13,855 nucleotides of DNA from Blastocladiella britannica (lineage: Eukaryota > Blastocladiomycota > Blastocladiomycetes > Blastocladiales > Blastocladiaceae): the NCBI GenBank assembly GCA_025349905.2, contig MU625024.1, forward strand, positions 1 through 13,855, read 5' to 3'. Below the pieces are notes generated by a model. It was given only the letters and a program-made list of their open reading frames with translations. It was not told where the DNA came from and did not search any database. Below, in pieces: positions 1 to 8,345 of the stretch; the stretch's first letter is position 1; each line of letters begins with the position of its first letter. A program made the translations under genes and the position numbers.

Positions 1-66
1 CTTTGTTTCATTTTTCACGAAAAAGTCAATACAATTTCTTTTACATCTCTTTCATTATCATAATTT

Positions 67-1609
67 ATGCGAGTTAAAATGCGGCTGCGGACTCGCGCTG
101 CCGCCAAGGTTGTACTCGAGATCCAGTCTGTTGAAATCGACATCGTCCTTCAGAAAAGCGACGACAAAAACGACGACGACGGTTGCGATTCGTGCCTCTC
201 GGACCTGGGCGACTCTGCTGACGAAGAAGAGCCAATCTCACCCAAAAAGGGCGCGAAAAAGAAGTCCTCAGCAGCAAAAAGAAAGCGGGCCGCCGCCAAA
301 CCCCTGGCCGCCGACGACGACGCGACAGACGCGATCCTGGCACCGCAAACCAAGCGCAGGAAGAAATCATCCAAAACCACGACCACTGCAGATATTGGCG
401 ATATGACAGTCACTCGGCTGGTCAACCCTGCCAAACTCATTGGCGCGCACGTGTCTGCTGCCGGCGGACTGCAAAATGCGATCCCGAATGCCCTCAAGAT
501 TGGGTGCGTTTATCTTTATAAAGGTAAGATTCGTATAATCACCTGGCCTTGGATATAGTGCAAATGCCATGTCCTTTTTCCTCAAGTCGTCGCGGACGTG
601 GAACTGCAAGCCGCTCGAGCAGAGCACGATCGACGCATTCCGTGCTGCATGCGCTTCCCACGGCTATGATGCTGGCAAATGCATGATTCCCCATGGCTCG
701 TATCTGGTGAATCTTGGGAATCCGGACGAAGGTTCTTTTTTTTCACTATTTTAAAAGGGAAACACAATTCACTGGTTGTGATCCATAGAAAAACGCGAAA
801 AGAGCTATGTGTTCTTTTTGGACGAGCTCAAGCGGTGTGAAGCACTGGGCATCACTTTATACAACTTCCAGTGCGTTACATTTTTTATATGGATCGAAAA
901 AAAGACATTCACGCAATGAAGAGATGCTCCACCAGCCCTGGATCGACCGTGGGAGAATGCACCCCCGGCGAGTGCCTCCAGCACATTGCAAATTGCGTGA
1001 ATCGCGCCCTTGCCGAGACCACCTCCGTCACTGCGGTCATTGAAAACACTGCCGGTCAGGGAAACACGGTTGGGCATACATTTGAGCAACTTCGCGATCT
1101 CATTGCCATGATCGACGACAAGGAACGAGTTGGCGTTTGGTACGCTCCAAATTTTATTTTTTAAATTGTTTTGACTGACTAAATCGATTGGATCAGCCTC
1201 GACACCTGTCATATGTTCGCGGCCGGCTACGACTTGCGGACCAAGGCCACGTTCGACGCATCCTTTGCGCTTTTTGACGAGATTGTCGGTAACGGCTACC
1301 TCAAGGCGTTCCATGTCAACGATTCCAAGGCCGCGTTCGGTTCGTTTTTTTTTTTTTTTTCTCGCTCTCAGGCTCCCAATCCTCAAAAAGAAAAAAACAA
1401 CAATAGCATCGAAAAAGGACCGACACGCTCAGCTGGGCCAAGGCATGATTGGCATGCAACCGTTCAGGTGGCTCATGGAGGCCCGTGAGTTTGACGACAA
1501 GTTGTTTATTCTCGAGACGCCCGATGAGGCTCTGTGGGTGCAAGAAATCGCCGCGCTTAGCGACGCAATGGGCTCGCCGTCGCCACCTTCTTCAAAGTCA
1601 GTGTCATAA
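67..1609 (+). CDS. APN1: AP endonuclease, endonuclease IV family (Apn1-like), six exons
   Basis: Endonuclease IV cuts DNA 5' of abasic sites in base excision repair. Exons are 67-503, 559-731, 789-870, 936-1139, 1197-1339 and 1407-1609. All five introns (55-67 bp) are GT...AG and the frames join exactly, giving 413 residues. The catalytic domain starts near residue 124 ([11 protein letters not shown]). All nine expected metal ligands are visible: H191 (PHGSYLVN), H231 (NFHPGS), E267 (ENTAGQG), D301 and H304 (LDTCH), H338 (HVNDSKA), D351 and H353 (KDRH), and E383 (LETP). About 120 residues precede the domain. They hold acidic runs and Lys/Arg clusters near residues 60-75 and 96-103 that look like nuclear localisation signals. 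The first residues are Arg-rich and non-acidic, which could suit mitochondrial import. The ATG at 79, in the same frame, has a better context (A at -3) and may be the true start. Family assignment is near certain. Confidence 0.95.
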
Positions 1610-1664
1610 TGGTTTTAAAATGAAAATATTGTCGTGTGAAAAAGACAAAAACTCTTATCCTTTC

Positions 1665-1691
1665 ATTTTCGCTTTGCTGCGCAGCGAAAAT
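1665..1691 (+). repeat. Inverted repeat in the APN1 3' flank (potential RNA hairpin)
   Basis: ATTTTCGCT (1665-1673) is followed nine bases later by its exact reverse complement AGCGAAAAT (1683-1691). The loop is itself partly palindromic: GCTGCGCAGC spans the loop and the second arm. It lies 56 bp after the APN1 stop, probably inside the 3' UTR. The structure is seen in the sequence; any role in 3'-end formation or mRNA stability is speculation. Confidence 0.6.
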
Positions 1692-1813
1692 AGCAAAAGA
1701 AAACAGAAACAAATGAAACATTGGATTCATGATGGGGCGCCGCCACGATACAATTATTTTCCCGGACGGCGACTGCGGTACTCCATAGAGTGCGGCCTTG
1801 CTATACTTATATC

Positions 1814-1830
1814 GGGAGCGGCCCGCTCCC
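1814..1830. promoter_or_regulatory. GC-rich palindrome upstream of the receptor gene
   Basis: GGGAGCGG and CCGCTCCC form a perfect 8-bp inverted repeat around a single central C, 140 bp upstream of the receptor ATG. Its position and symmetry fit a binding site for a dimeric regulator. I do not recognise the factor, and chance formation in GC-rich sequence is possible. Confidence 0.3.
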
Positions 1831-1969
1831 ACCTTCCAAAATACCAAATCCCAGGACGAACAACAACTTTCCACTGGAACCCGGATCTTTGAGTCCTACC
1901 GCCAACCGCTGCCCAGTCAACTACATCACAAACGGCAACGACAATCAACAATCAACAACAAAGTAGAAG

Positions 1970-3315
1970 ATGCCGCTCACTGCAACCGAGATCGACATTC
2001 TGGCTACGACGGAGCGGGTCGTCGCCTGCATCTCTGTCCTGTGCTCCCTCGGTGTGGTGTACAACGTCGCTTCGCGCTGGGAAAGTATTCGCCGCTCCCC
2101 TGCCCGCTCGTTTCTGTTTTGGAACGTGGCCGTCATCTTGTGCGCACCCGGGATGATTCTGGGCCGCCAGGTGATCCCTGCCGCTGGTGAACGCCCAAGT
2201 GCCGCATGCACTGGCCAGGCGATGTTGCTGTGGTTTTCGCACCTCAGTGCCGTCCTGTGGGCGGGCTGCTTGGCGACGAACGCGCTCCTTGGTACATACC
2301 GTCACTTCCTTGGATCTATTTTTATGATCTCCGACTTCCCACTGAAATAAACGCCACCACCAATGAAACAGTATTTGGCTGGGAAATGAACGTCAAGGAC
2401 GTGTACAAGCTGGAACCCATTTACCATGTCATTGGCTGGGGTATTCCCTTTGTCGTGGTCTGGATCCCGCTGTTTTTGCCTGCAACCCAGGACGTGCCGT
2501 TCTATGGAGACGCTCTCTTGTGGTGCTGGATCAGCGCTGCCTGGGCACCGTACCGCCTGGTATGTCTCAGTATATTTTGATGTTAAGTTCCCAACACACG
2601 TGTAACTCACCTACCCATAATTTCAACAGTGGCTCTTTTTCACCGTGCTCTGGGTCGTGTTCCTGTACATGTTGATTGTGTACGTGTATGTCGGCTTCAA
2701 GATTCATTCGGTCACGTCGCGTCACGCCAAAACACTGCAACAGTATGTTTTGTCATTTTTCCCCCTCGTGTATATTCAAATGCTCACCAAACTCATTTTA
2801 TCCAGTGGCCTCGAGGCAGGATCAAGCGCATCGTCCAAGCAGTTCAGTGTAACCTACTTGTTTGCCAAAAAGTCGTCGCTGTATGTCGTCCATGTTTCAG
2901 TCACTGTCAAATGGCATGGTGATCAAAACTAAACCAAGTCAATCAAACAATGAACAGGTACCTCCTGGCCTTTGTCCTGACTTTCGCCGGCGCGTCCATC
3001 AACCGGTTCTACGGCATGCTCAACCCGAATCCGTCGTTCTTCTTGTTTGTCCTGCACGTGTTCAGCATTCCGGGCGCGGGCATCTACGCGTCGCTCGTGC
3101 ACTACCTGTCGGTGCGCGTCGAGTCCAATGCGCGCGGGTCCGGGAACGCATCCAGTATCAACGACAGTGCGGTGCGCAGTGGGCACGTGCCCATGCCGCC
3201 GGTTCAAGGCACTTCGCTTGCCGGATCGCGCACGCTCACCAGCAGTCTAGGATTGTCGCCTGCGGGCAACAAATCGCCACCCGAGCGTGCGTTTGAAATG
3301 GATCGTCGCTATTAA
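1970..3315 (+). CDS. Seven-transmembrane cAMP-receptor-like GPCR (class E / Dicty_CAR type), five exons
   Basis: This is predicted to be a plasma-membrane G-protein-coupled receptor. Exons are 1970-2291, 2372-2559, 2630-2742, 2806-2880 and 2958-3315, with introns of 63-80 bp; frames join at every GT/AG site and give 351 residues. Approximate helices are TM1 13-33, TM2 46-66, TM3 84-106, TM4 124-144, TM5 165-190, TM6 234-254 and TM7 259-285. Family landmarks seen are IGWGIPF in TM4, LLWCWIS before TM5 followed by YRL, and INRFYGML in TM6. C80 at the start of TM3 and C159 in the WCW motif are placed for the usual extracellular disulfide. The cytoplasmic tail (from about 286) is Ser/Gly-rich, a plausible site for phosphorylation. 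The closest remembered relatives are Dictyostelium cAMP receptors and related fungal receptors; the ligand cannot be read from sequence. The start has A at -3. Confidence 0.85.
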
Positions 3316-3351
3316 GTGGTTTCAATACATGTGATATATATCTTCAAAGTT

Positions 3352-5609
3352 TCAATCCAACACCAAATCCTCGTCGTCGTACTGGCCTTGGACGGTGAAA
3401 TAGTACCGGTACCGCTGCCGGAACTCTCGCGCGGCTCCACGCCGCCCTCCGCTCCCGCGCATGGCCTTGATGGGATCCTCGATCGGCTCGGGCGGCATGT
3501 CAAGCGTGCCTAGCGCCGCCTTGCGCCACTCGTGCACCGTCAAGAACGGCAGGTGGTGGTCTAAGTCGGTCGCATATTCGTAGCAGAATCCGGGCCGAGT
3601 CGGGTCGCACTTTGGCCACCGTTCGCGCGGGTGGTGTGGGATCTTGGGTGGGTGCTTTCTCTTCTTTTTCTTTTTCTTTTTCTTTTTCTTGTCCGTGTCA
3701 AGGTCGGGCCGCGTGGTCGTGAGCTCGGATTGGTCGCTAAAATCGTCTTGCACATTGATTCCGTTCGAACCAATGACCGGCGCCAAACGTGACGACGCGG
3801 GTGCGAATCGTCGAGAGAGTGCAAGCATAGCGTTATCGACCTCAGTCGCAGCACCAATATCGAAAAAGTACTGCGTCCAACGCGCCCACCGCGCCTCGAC
3901 CAAGTCGTACTCCATGACGCGAATCGCCGGATTATTGACGGGAATCACCGACGGCGCGCAGTACAGAGGCACCAGGAACTGGATTTCGCCCAACCCGCCC
4001 TGTGTGGTGTCGTCGACGGCCTCGGCGCGGCGCGCGAAATCGCCCACGTCCACCACCGCCACCGCGGTTTCGCCCGTGGTGACGTTGTGCACGCGCGAGA
4101 CAAACATGGTCGCGTCGTTGTTGACGTGGCCAGAGTGCATCGAGACAACCACGGCCGCGTGCATCGCCAATGTCGCGAGGTATTGCGTCGCACACGCTGG
4201 TTTGTAGTTGCTGGGGAGGACAGGGACCGTCTGCGGGTTGCTGTCGTCCGAGTTGCCGCCGGTTGACGACGACGGCGGGACGTGGCCGAGAATCATGGCA
4301 CGCGCTTTCGGACCGTACTCGGCTGGAATGCGCGTGAGGGTCGCGTTGAGCCAGGATATCTGCATTGCGCCGGGGGATTCAGGGTTGTCGCAATCACCGC
4401 GAGCCCAGGTATTCTCCTATTATTACCAGACAAGTCTTGATGATGACAAGCAATATATATCAATGGATTAGCTTACCTTCATGAAATACATGGTATTGAC
4501 CGATACGGCATGTAAGGCACCGCCATGCAGTACCTGGTGGAACGTTCCATTGGCAGTAAACGATGCAGTGGTCAGGGTATCAGGTGGCAATACAGGACGG
4601 AGAGATTTGGCGAGTTGTGGCAGCAGTGTCGAGTTGGATGGCGGATCAAGTAAATTGTGTGGGAATACATCTGTTTTGCTTACAGGGTGAGTAATACTTC
4701 TACTGTTCGATCCATATCAAATACAGAAGTATACCTAAGTTACCAATCTAACGATAATCGAGGAGTTGTCAATCACCAGGAAATAAAGAAAAAAAAAGAA
4801 AGGAATACCGTAGGGAACGCCTTGAACTCATCGTTCTCCGCTTCCTCGTCGTCACCGTCGTGATCGGCCGTCGGCGGGCGGATCGCAGCGGCAATCATGC
4901 GCGCACAGCGCTCGTTCGAGTCGTAGATCTCAAATTCGGTACGCACCAGCTGCGGATCGCGATCATGTCTGGAGTGCGACACTCAATTTATGAGATGGCC
5001 AAACAAAAAAAACGTGTTTTTGCGAGAACGAACGAACCGAGCTGAGTCGCCAGTCCACAGCACATAGTCCAGATCCAGGTCAGGATTAGCGAGGAACTGG
5101 GCCGCCAATGCGACCAGCCGTAACGGCGAGTCGCACGCCGATCCCCGTCGGCCCCACCGAGCGCGCACCGGTGGCGGATCCGCCTCGCCACTGCGCAGAA
5201 CCGAGGCGATCGGAACGGTGCCGTCCTGAAATACATGTTGCTGTTTCCGCCAATCCTCAACAAAGGGACGAGGTGCTTTTGGAGCAAGGCCGTTCGGTCG
5301 CTCGTGGCACAACGTGTCGGCCCCGGCCGTGTCGGCGTAATGGGCATCGAGGTGCAGGTCCGTGATGTGCACAAACCGCGCGACCGTGCTGCGGTCCTTG
5401 CTACCTTCGTGCGGCAGCTTTGGTTGACCATGTCGGCGGCGCGATAAAAGTACGGATGCGGACTGTACGGGCTGCAGGTTTCCGCAGAGAGCGAGAAAAG
5501 CCAGGACCAGAAGCAGGAGGGGACGGATCGCTGGTGGTAGCCGCTGTCGTCGTGGTGGTGGATGCCATGCATCCCGGCTCTGACAGACGCGCGCCATTCC
5601 TCGTCGCAT
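3352..5609 (-). CDS. PPN1: Endopolyphosphatase (Ppn1-like, calcineurin-type phosphoesterase), five exons
   Basis: Ppn1 cleaves long inorganic polyphosphate chains in the vacuole. In transcript order the exons are 5609-5038, 4968-4809, 4747-4735 (microexon), 4670-4477 and 4416-3352. Introns are 60-69 bp and the product is 667 residues, close to my recollection of the yeast protein (about 670). A hydrophobic segment near residues 27-43 fits a type II signal anchor. Metallophosphoesterase motifs seen are HITDLHLDAH (81-90), WTGDSARHD (185-193), IGNLDVFPHN (245-254), LGHVPP (356-361) and SGHVNND (408-414). Ppn1-type context includes VNTMYF, NPAIRVMEYDL and the C-terminal TVHEW block. A run of ten Lys (556-565) sits in a disordered insert. 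The loop joining FPT to IGN is about three residues shorter than I expect, so that junction is the weakest part. The start at 5609 is the first ATG before the anchor; the next in-frame ATG (5597) is also possible. Confidence 0.88.
3661..3690 (-). repeat. A-rich coding microsatellite giving ten lysines in PPN1
   Basis: On the plus strand this is a near-perfect CTTTTT hexamer tract. Read on the minus strand it encodes exactly K556-K565 of the polyphosphatase, followed by Arg-Lys-His. It lies between the catalytic core and the conserved C-terminal block, so length change there should be tolerated. Such tracts are prone to replication slippage and assembly error. Confidence 0.85.
4735..4747 (-). 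other. PPN1: Proposed 13-nt microexon of PPN1 encoding Ile-Gly-Asn-Leu
   Basis: Without this segment the flanking exons would be joined by one 138-bp intron that breaks the frame and leaves out the GNxD metal-binding motif. The segment sits between TTAG and GTATAC and is flanked by introns of 61 bp (4748-4808) and 64 bp (4671-4734), the usual size in this window. It starts in phase 0 and ends one base into a codon completed as GAT by the next exon, giving IGNLDVFPHN. The expected Val-Pro-Ser before IGN is absent, so transcript data could revise this. Confidence 0.6.
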
Positions 5610-5679
5610 TGTTTGGGATTTTTCTGAGAAAAGAGAACAGACTGCATAAATTCTGAAAATGATAAAAAAAAAAACAACG

Positions 5680-7641
5680 CTAAAGAGCATCCGACACCGA
5701 GGCCAACGCCGACGCGGGCAGCACCTTGGCGCGGCGCTGGACGCGGCGCGTCTTCTTGGGCTTGAGCGCGCGTCCCGTCTCGGGGCACTCGCGCACGTAA
5801 TGGCAGTAAAACAGGTGGTAGTGCGGCAGCACGTTGACCGAAATGTCGAGCAAGCGGTAACCTTCAATGGCAATCACGGGCAGCGACGGCGGCACGGGGC
5901 TCGGGTGCACGCCAACGTCGTTTGAGAAGTGCGTCAGGGTCACGTTGGTGGGCTTGAACACGTCGAGCACGCGCTTGGTGACCGCCTTGTACGTGAACGG
6001 GTCGTTGGGGTCGGCCGAGTCCACCGACAGCGGCACGTTAGTCTCAAATGACGCGTACGAGCACGCCTCTTCGGGCGTCACGTGGAACGTGCCGTAGTGC
6101 TCGCCCAGCAGCGCGTTCTGCGACCATCCGCACGGGTGGAACAGGAACGAGTCCGAGACGCATCCGGGCAGCAACTGGTCCAGGCCCGTGGCCGCTTCGA
6201 CCGCGTTCTTGGTGCCGTCGCCGAGGTCCGTGTTGTGCTCGTTCTTGATAAAGTACTTGTGCATCATCTCCTGGTCGAGGCCAGTCATCAGCATCTCCAG
6301 CGTGCGGTCCTCCTCCACCACGTCCGCGCAAGACGAGCACGAGCCCGTGGTCGACAGCACCGACGGCGCCATCGAGCCAGTCTCGGACGCCACATCGTCA
6401 GCCACGGCTCCTCCTTGGTGGTGCCCACTGCTGCCAGGAATGGTGGTGTTGAAGGTGGTGGCAGTAGTGGGCGAGGCGGGGGCGAGCGGCGAAGCGCCTG
6501 CACCGGCAGCGACGGCCCCCAGGCCGTTGGCGTCGCTGCCGTCCACCCCGCCAGGAGGGGCTCGGGCGCCGATGCAAGCCAGCAGATCCGGCGGGTCGGT
6601 GCCCTCCGACGTCAAAGCCGCCAGGTTGGCGTGGTCGGCCGACGGGACCGACAGAATGGGCGCTGCCTCGGTCTCGACCACCAGCGAGCGCGTCTTGGAG
6701 CAAATGGAGGCCACCGACGGAATCAGCTGCTCTCCAGTTACGTACAAGTACCAGTGGTCCGAGTTGGACTTGCCCAGGACGTAGGCGGATCCATTCGCTG
6801 TGTGAAATTTTTTTTTTTTTTGGTTTCAGTCAGTGTCGAAATATACAAGAAAAAGCTGAAAAAGAATACCAAAAAGCCCATCCAGAATCTCGACCTCATG
6901 GTCCCAGGATGAGTGCGGCCAGTGCTGCTTTTCCGGGAACTGGAAACACATGCGCGAGTAAAAGAGCTTGTCAACGGCCTTGAGCCCACAGAGCTGCGAC
7001 GCAATCTCCATGATGCGCGGGAGCGCCAGCAGCAGCGTGGTGGTGCCGCAGGTCTTGAGAATGACGCGGTTCCGGAACACAAACAGCGACGATTCGCTCA
7101 GCAGGTACGCGTCCGAGTGCTCGTTGGAGATCACGTTGAGGATCTGACACTTGACCAGGTTCAGCATCTCTTGCCAGGTGTCGCGTCCCACCGCGCGCAG
7201 ACCCAGGTCGTGAGTCGCCTTGTCGTTGCTGCTGCCGCTGGCAACGGCCGCGGCTGCCTCGGACAGGATCTGGGCCACGGGCAGCGCCGCTCCCGACGCG
7301 AGCTTGCGCTTCTTGGCAGCGCCATCGACCGAGGACTGCTCGTCATCCTCCTCGTCCGAAAGAGCAGGCGTGGCCAGCTGGCCCTCGGTCAGGCGACGCT
7401 TGAGGCCCGCAGGCACGGCCGACGCGACGGCCGCGTCAACATTGTCGGCAACAGGAACCGCGGCGCCAGCGACTGCCATCTCCTCGTGGGAGACTGCAGT
7501 GCTGGCGCGCGGCATCGAGGGTATCAGTGGGTTATGATTTTCGTCCGTGGCAGCGGGCGAGGGAGAGGGCAGGCGGGTATCGGTGCCGTAGCCAGCGTGG
7601 AACCAGATCTCGAGAAGCTTTTCGGCGCCTTCAAAGGACAT
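5680..7641 (-). CDS. SPE2: S-adenosylmethionine decarboxylase proenzyme, two exons, with large insertions
   Basis: AdoMetDC makes decarboxylated AdoMet, the aminopropyl donor for spermidine and spermine. Exon 1 is 7641-6870, the intron is 6869-6798 (72 bp) and exon 2 is 6797-5680, giving 629 residues. MSFEGAEKLLEIWF carries the conserved E4 and E7. LSESSLFVF (181-189) is the self-cleavage site: cutting between E183 and S184 would make the pyruvoyl group. KTCGTTT holds catalytic C198. CGWS (S483), HVTPE (H496) and SYASFETN complete the processing and active-site set. Human and yeast enzymes are roughly 330-400 residues; here one low-complexity insert lies about 18-145 and another about 294-420. 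The first includes an acidic SDEEDDE run and a KKRK nuclear-signal-like cluster. The second is Ala/Gly/Ser/Pro-rich. All catalytic residues are kept, so activity is expected. The start has A at -3; an upstream ATG at 7700 opens an overlapping frame. Confidence 0.93.
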
Positions 7642-7700
7642 GGTTTTGAATTTAGATCGTTGTAAAGGTGTTGGTGGTAATGTGTGCTGTTGTTGTACAT
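7524..7700 (-). promoter_or_regulatory. Candidate overlapping upstream ORF at the SPE2 start
   Basis: An ATG at 7700, 59 bases upstream of the SPE2 ATG, opens a 58-codon frame (MYNNSTHYHQ...) that runs past the SPE2 start in another frame and stops at 7524. Its context is weak (C at -3), while the SPE2 ATG has A at -3, so leaky scanning would be needed. AdoMetDC mRNAs in plants and animals are known to be controlled by uORFs; whether this one is in the transcript is unknown. Confidence 0.3.
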
Positions 7701-8345
7701 GGGGAGTATGGTCAGATCCAATGCGATGTGAAATTATTGGGATGTGAGACGAAAAAAAACTTGGGAATGGAGGCTATCGGAGTGCAGCATGTCGCATTCC
7801 GATTTCGAGCCAAGTTGGAGCAAACAAACAAAGAGACCGACTACAACTCCCGCCAACCAAAACAACCACTGTGCGACGAAGGAGAGGAGGAAGAGCCATC
7901 GTAGTGCGGCGCAGGACTTGTCCTCGGACGCCACCAAAAAGGCGCTCCCACCCAATTAGGAAAAGCAATAAACCGAGTCCAAAGTTGTATCGCAAGAGGA
8001 CGAGCAAAAGACGAGGCGAATCGGGCAAAGTTGTTATTGTTATGGCACGAAACAGTGCGAACAACAGGAACAAATCATGCGATAAAGCGGGTCGACGCAC
8101 CAATTGAGCAAACTGAAAGAGTGCAAAATATAAAAAGAGGCAGAGTCTTTTGTTTGTTGCAAGTACGAAGTGAGCGCGCGGGGTAAAGATAAAAAATGTG
8201 GGGGCAGGACGACGTCACTCTAAGAAATTTTTGGATGTGGCGGGAGCCATAAAAAAATATATGTCGGATCGCTACTTGGCCCGTGACCGCGTCGCCGCTG
8301 CCGCGCCTCCATACCGGGCGGTTTTAATGAAAAAAAAAAACACAT
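7642..8345. other. Largest intergenic spacer: SPE2 promoter/leader and BOS1 3' flank
   Basis: About 700 bp separate the SPE2 start from the BOS1 stop, both on the minus strand. No ATG-started frame here looks like a gene by composition or family resemblance. It holds the candidate uORF start at 7700, a short in-frame ATG (7787) that closes at 7734 on the minus strand, an ACGTCA core inside GACGTCAC (8211-8218) resembling a CRE half-site, and A/T-rich runs near 8125-8135 and 8250-8262. A short GC-rich patch with ATG at 8261 on the plus strand is discussed separately. Promoter assignment is by position only. Confidence 0.6.

Larger units (their letters stand above)
1610..1969. other. Intergenic spacer between APN1 and the receptor gene
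   Basis: This 360-bp stretch must hold the APN1 3' UTR and the promoter and leader of the receptor gene. I see no credible gene in it. It contains a 9-bp-stem inverted repeat shortly after the APN1 stop and an 8-bp-arm GC palindrome nearer the receptor, both listed separately. The last 40 bases before the receptor ATG are rich in CAAC/AACA, as expected of a leader. Confidence 0.7.

Noticed and set aside
5680..5873. In-frame upstream extension of PPN1 into the 3' end of SPE2
   Set aside because: The frame is open, but it overlaps the conserved end of AdoMetDC; the ATG at 5609 immediately precedes the signal-anchor segment and is the natural start.
6082..7665. Two long open plus-strand frames (about 276 and 250 codons) opposite the AdoMetDC gene
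   Set aside because: They are antisense shadows of GC-rich coding sequence, start at GTG or other non-ATG codons, are Arg/Gly/Val-rich and show no recognisable fold, whereas the minus strand encodes a full AdoMetDC.
7774..8103. 109-codon hydrophobic minus-strand frame upstream of SPE2
   Set aside because: It has no ATG at its start (TTG), a Leu/Arg-biased composition without motifs, and lies in the promoter/leader region.
8211..8218. CRE-like GACGTCAC as a cAMP-response site linked to the cAMP-receptor-like gene
   Set aside because: It is one base from the full consensus, lies about 5 kb from the receptor and upstream of SPE2, and an 8-mer like this arises easily by chance.
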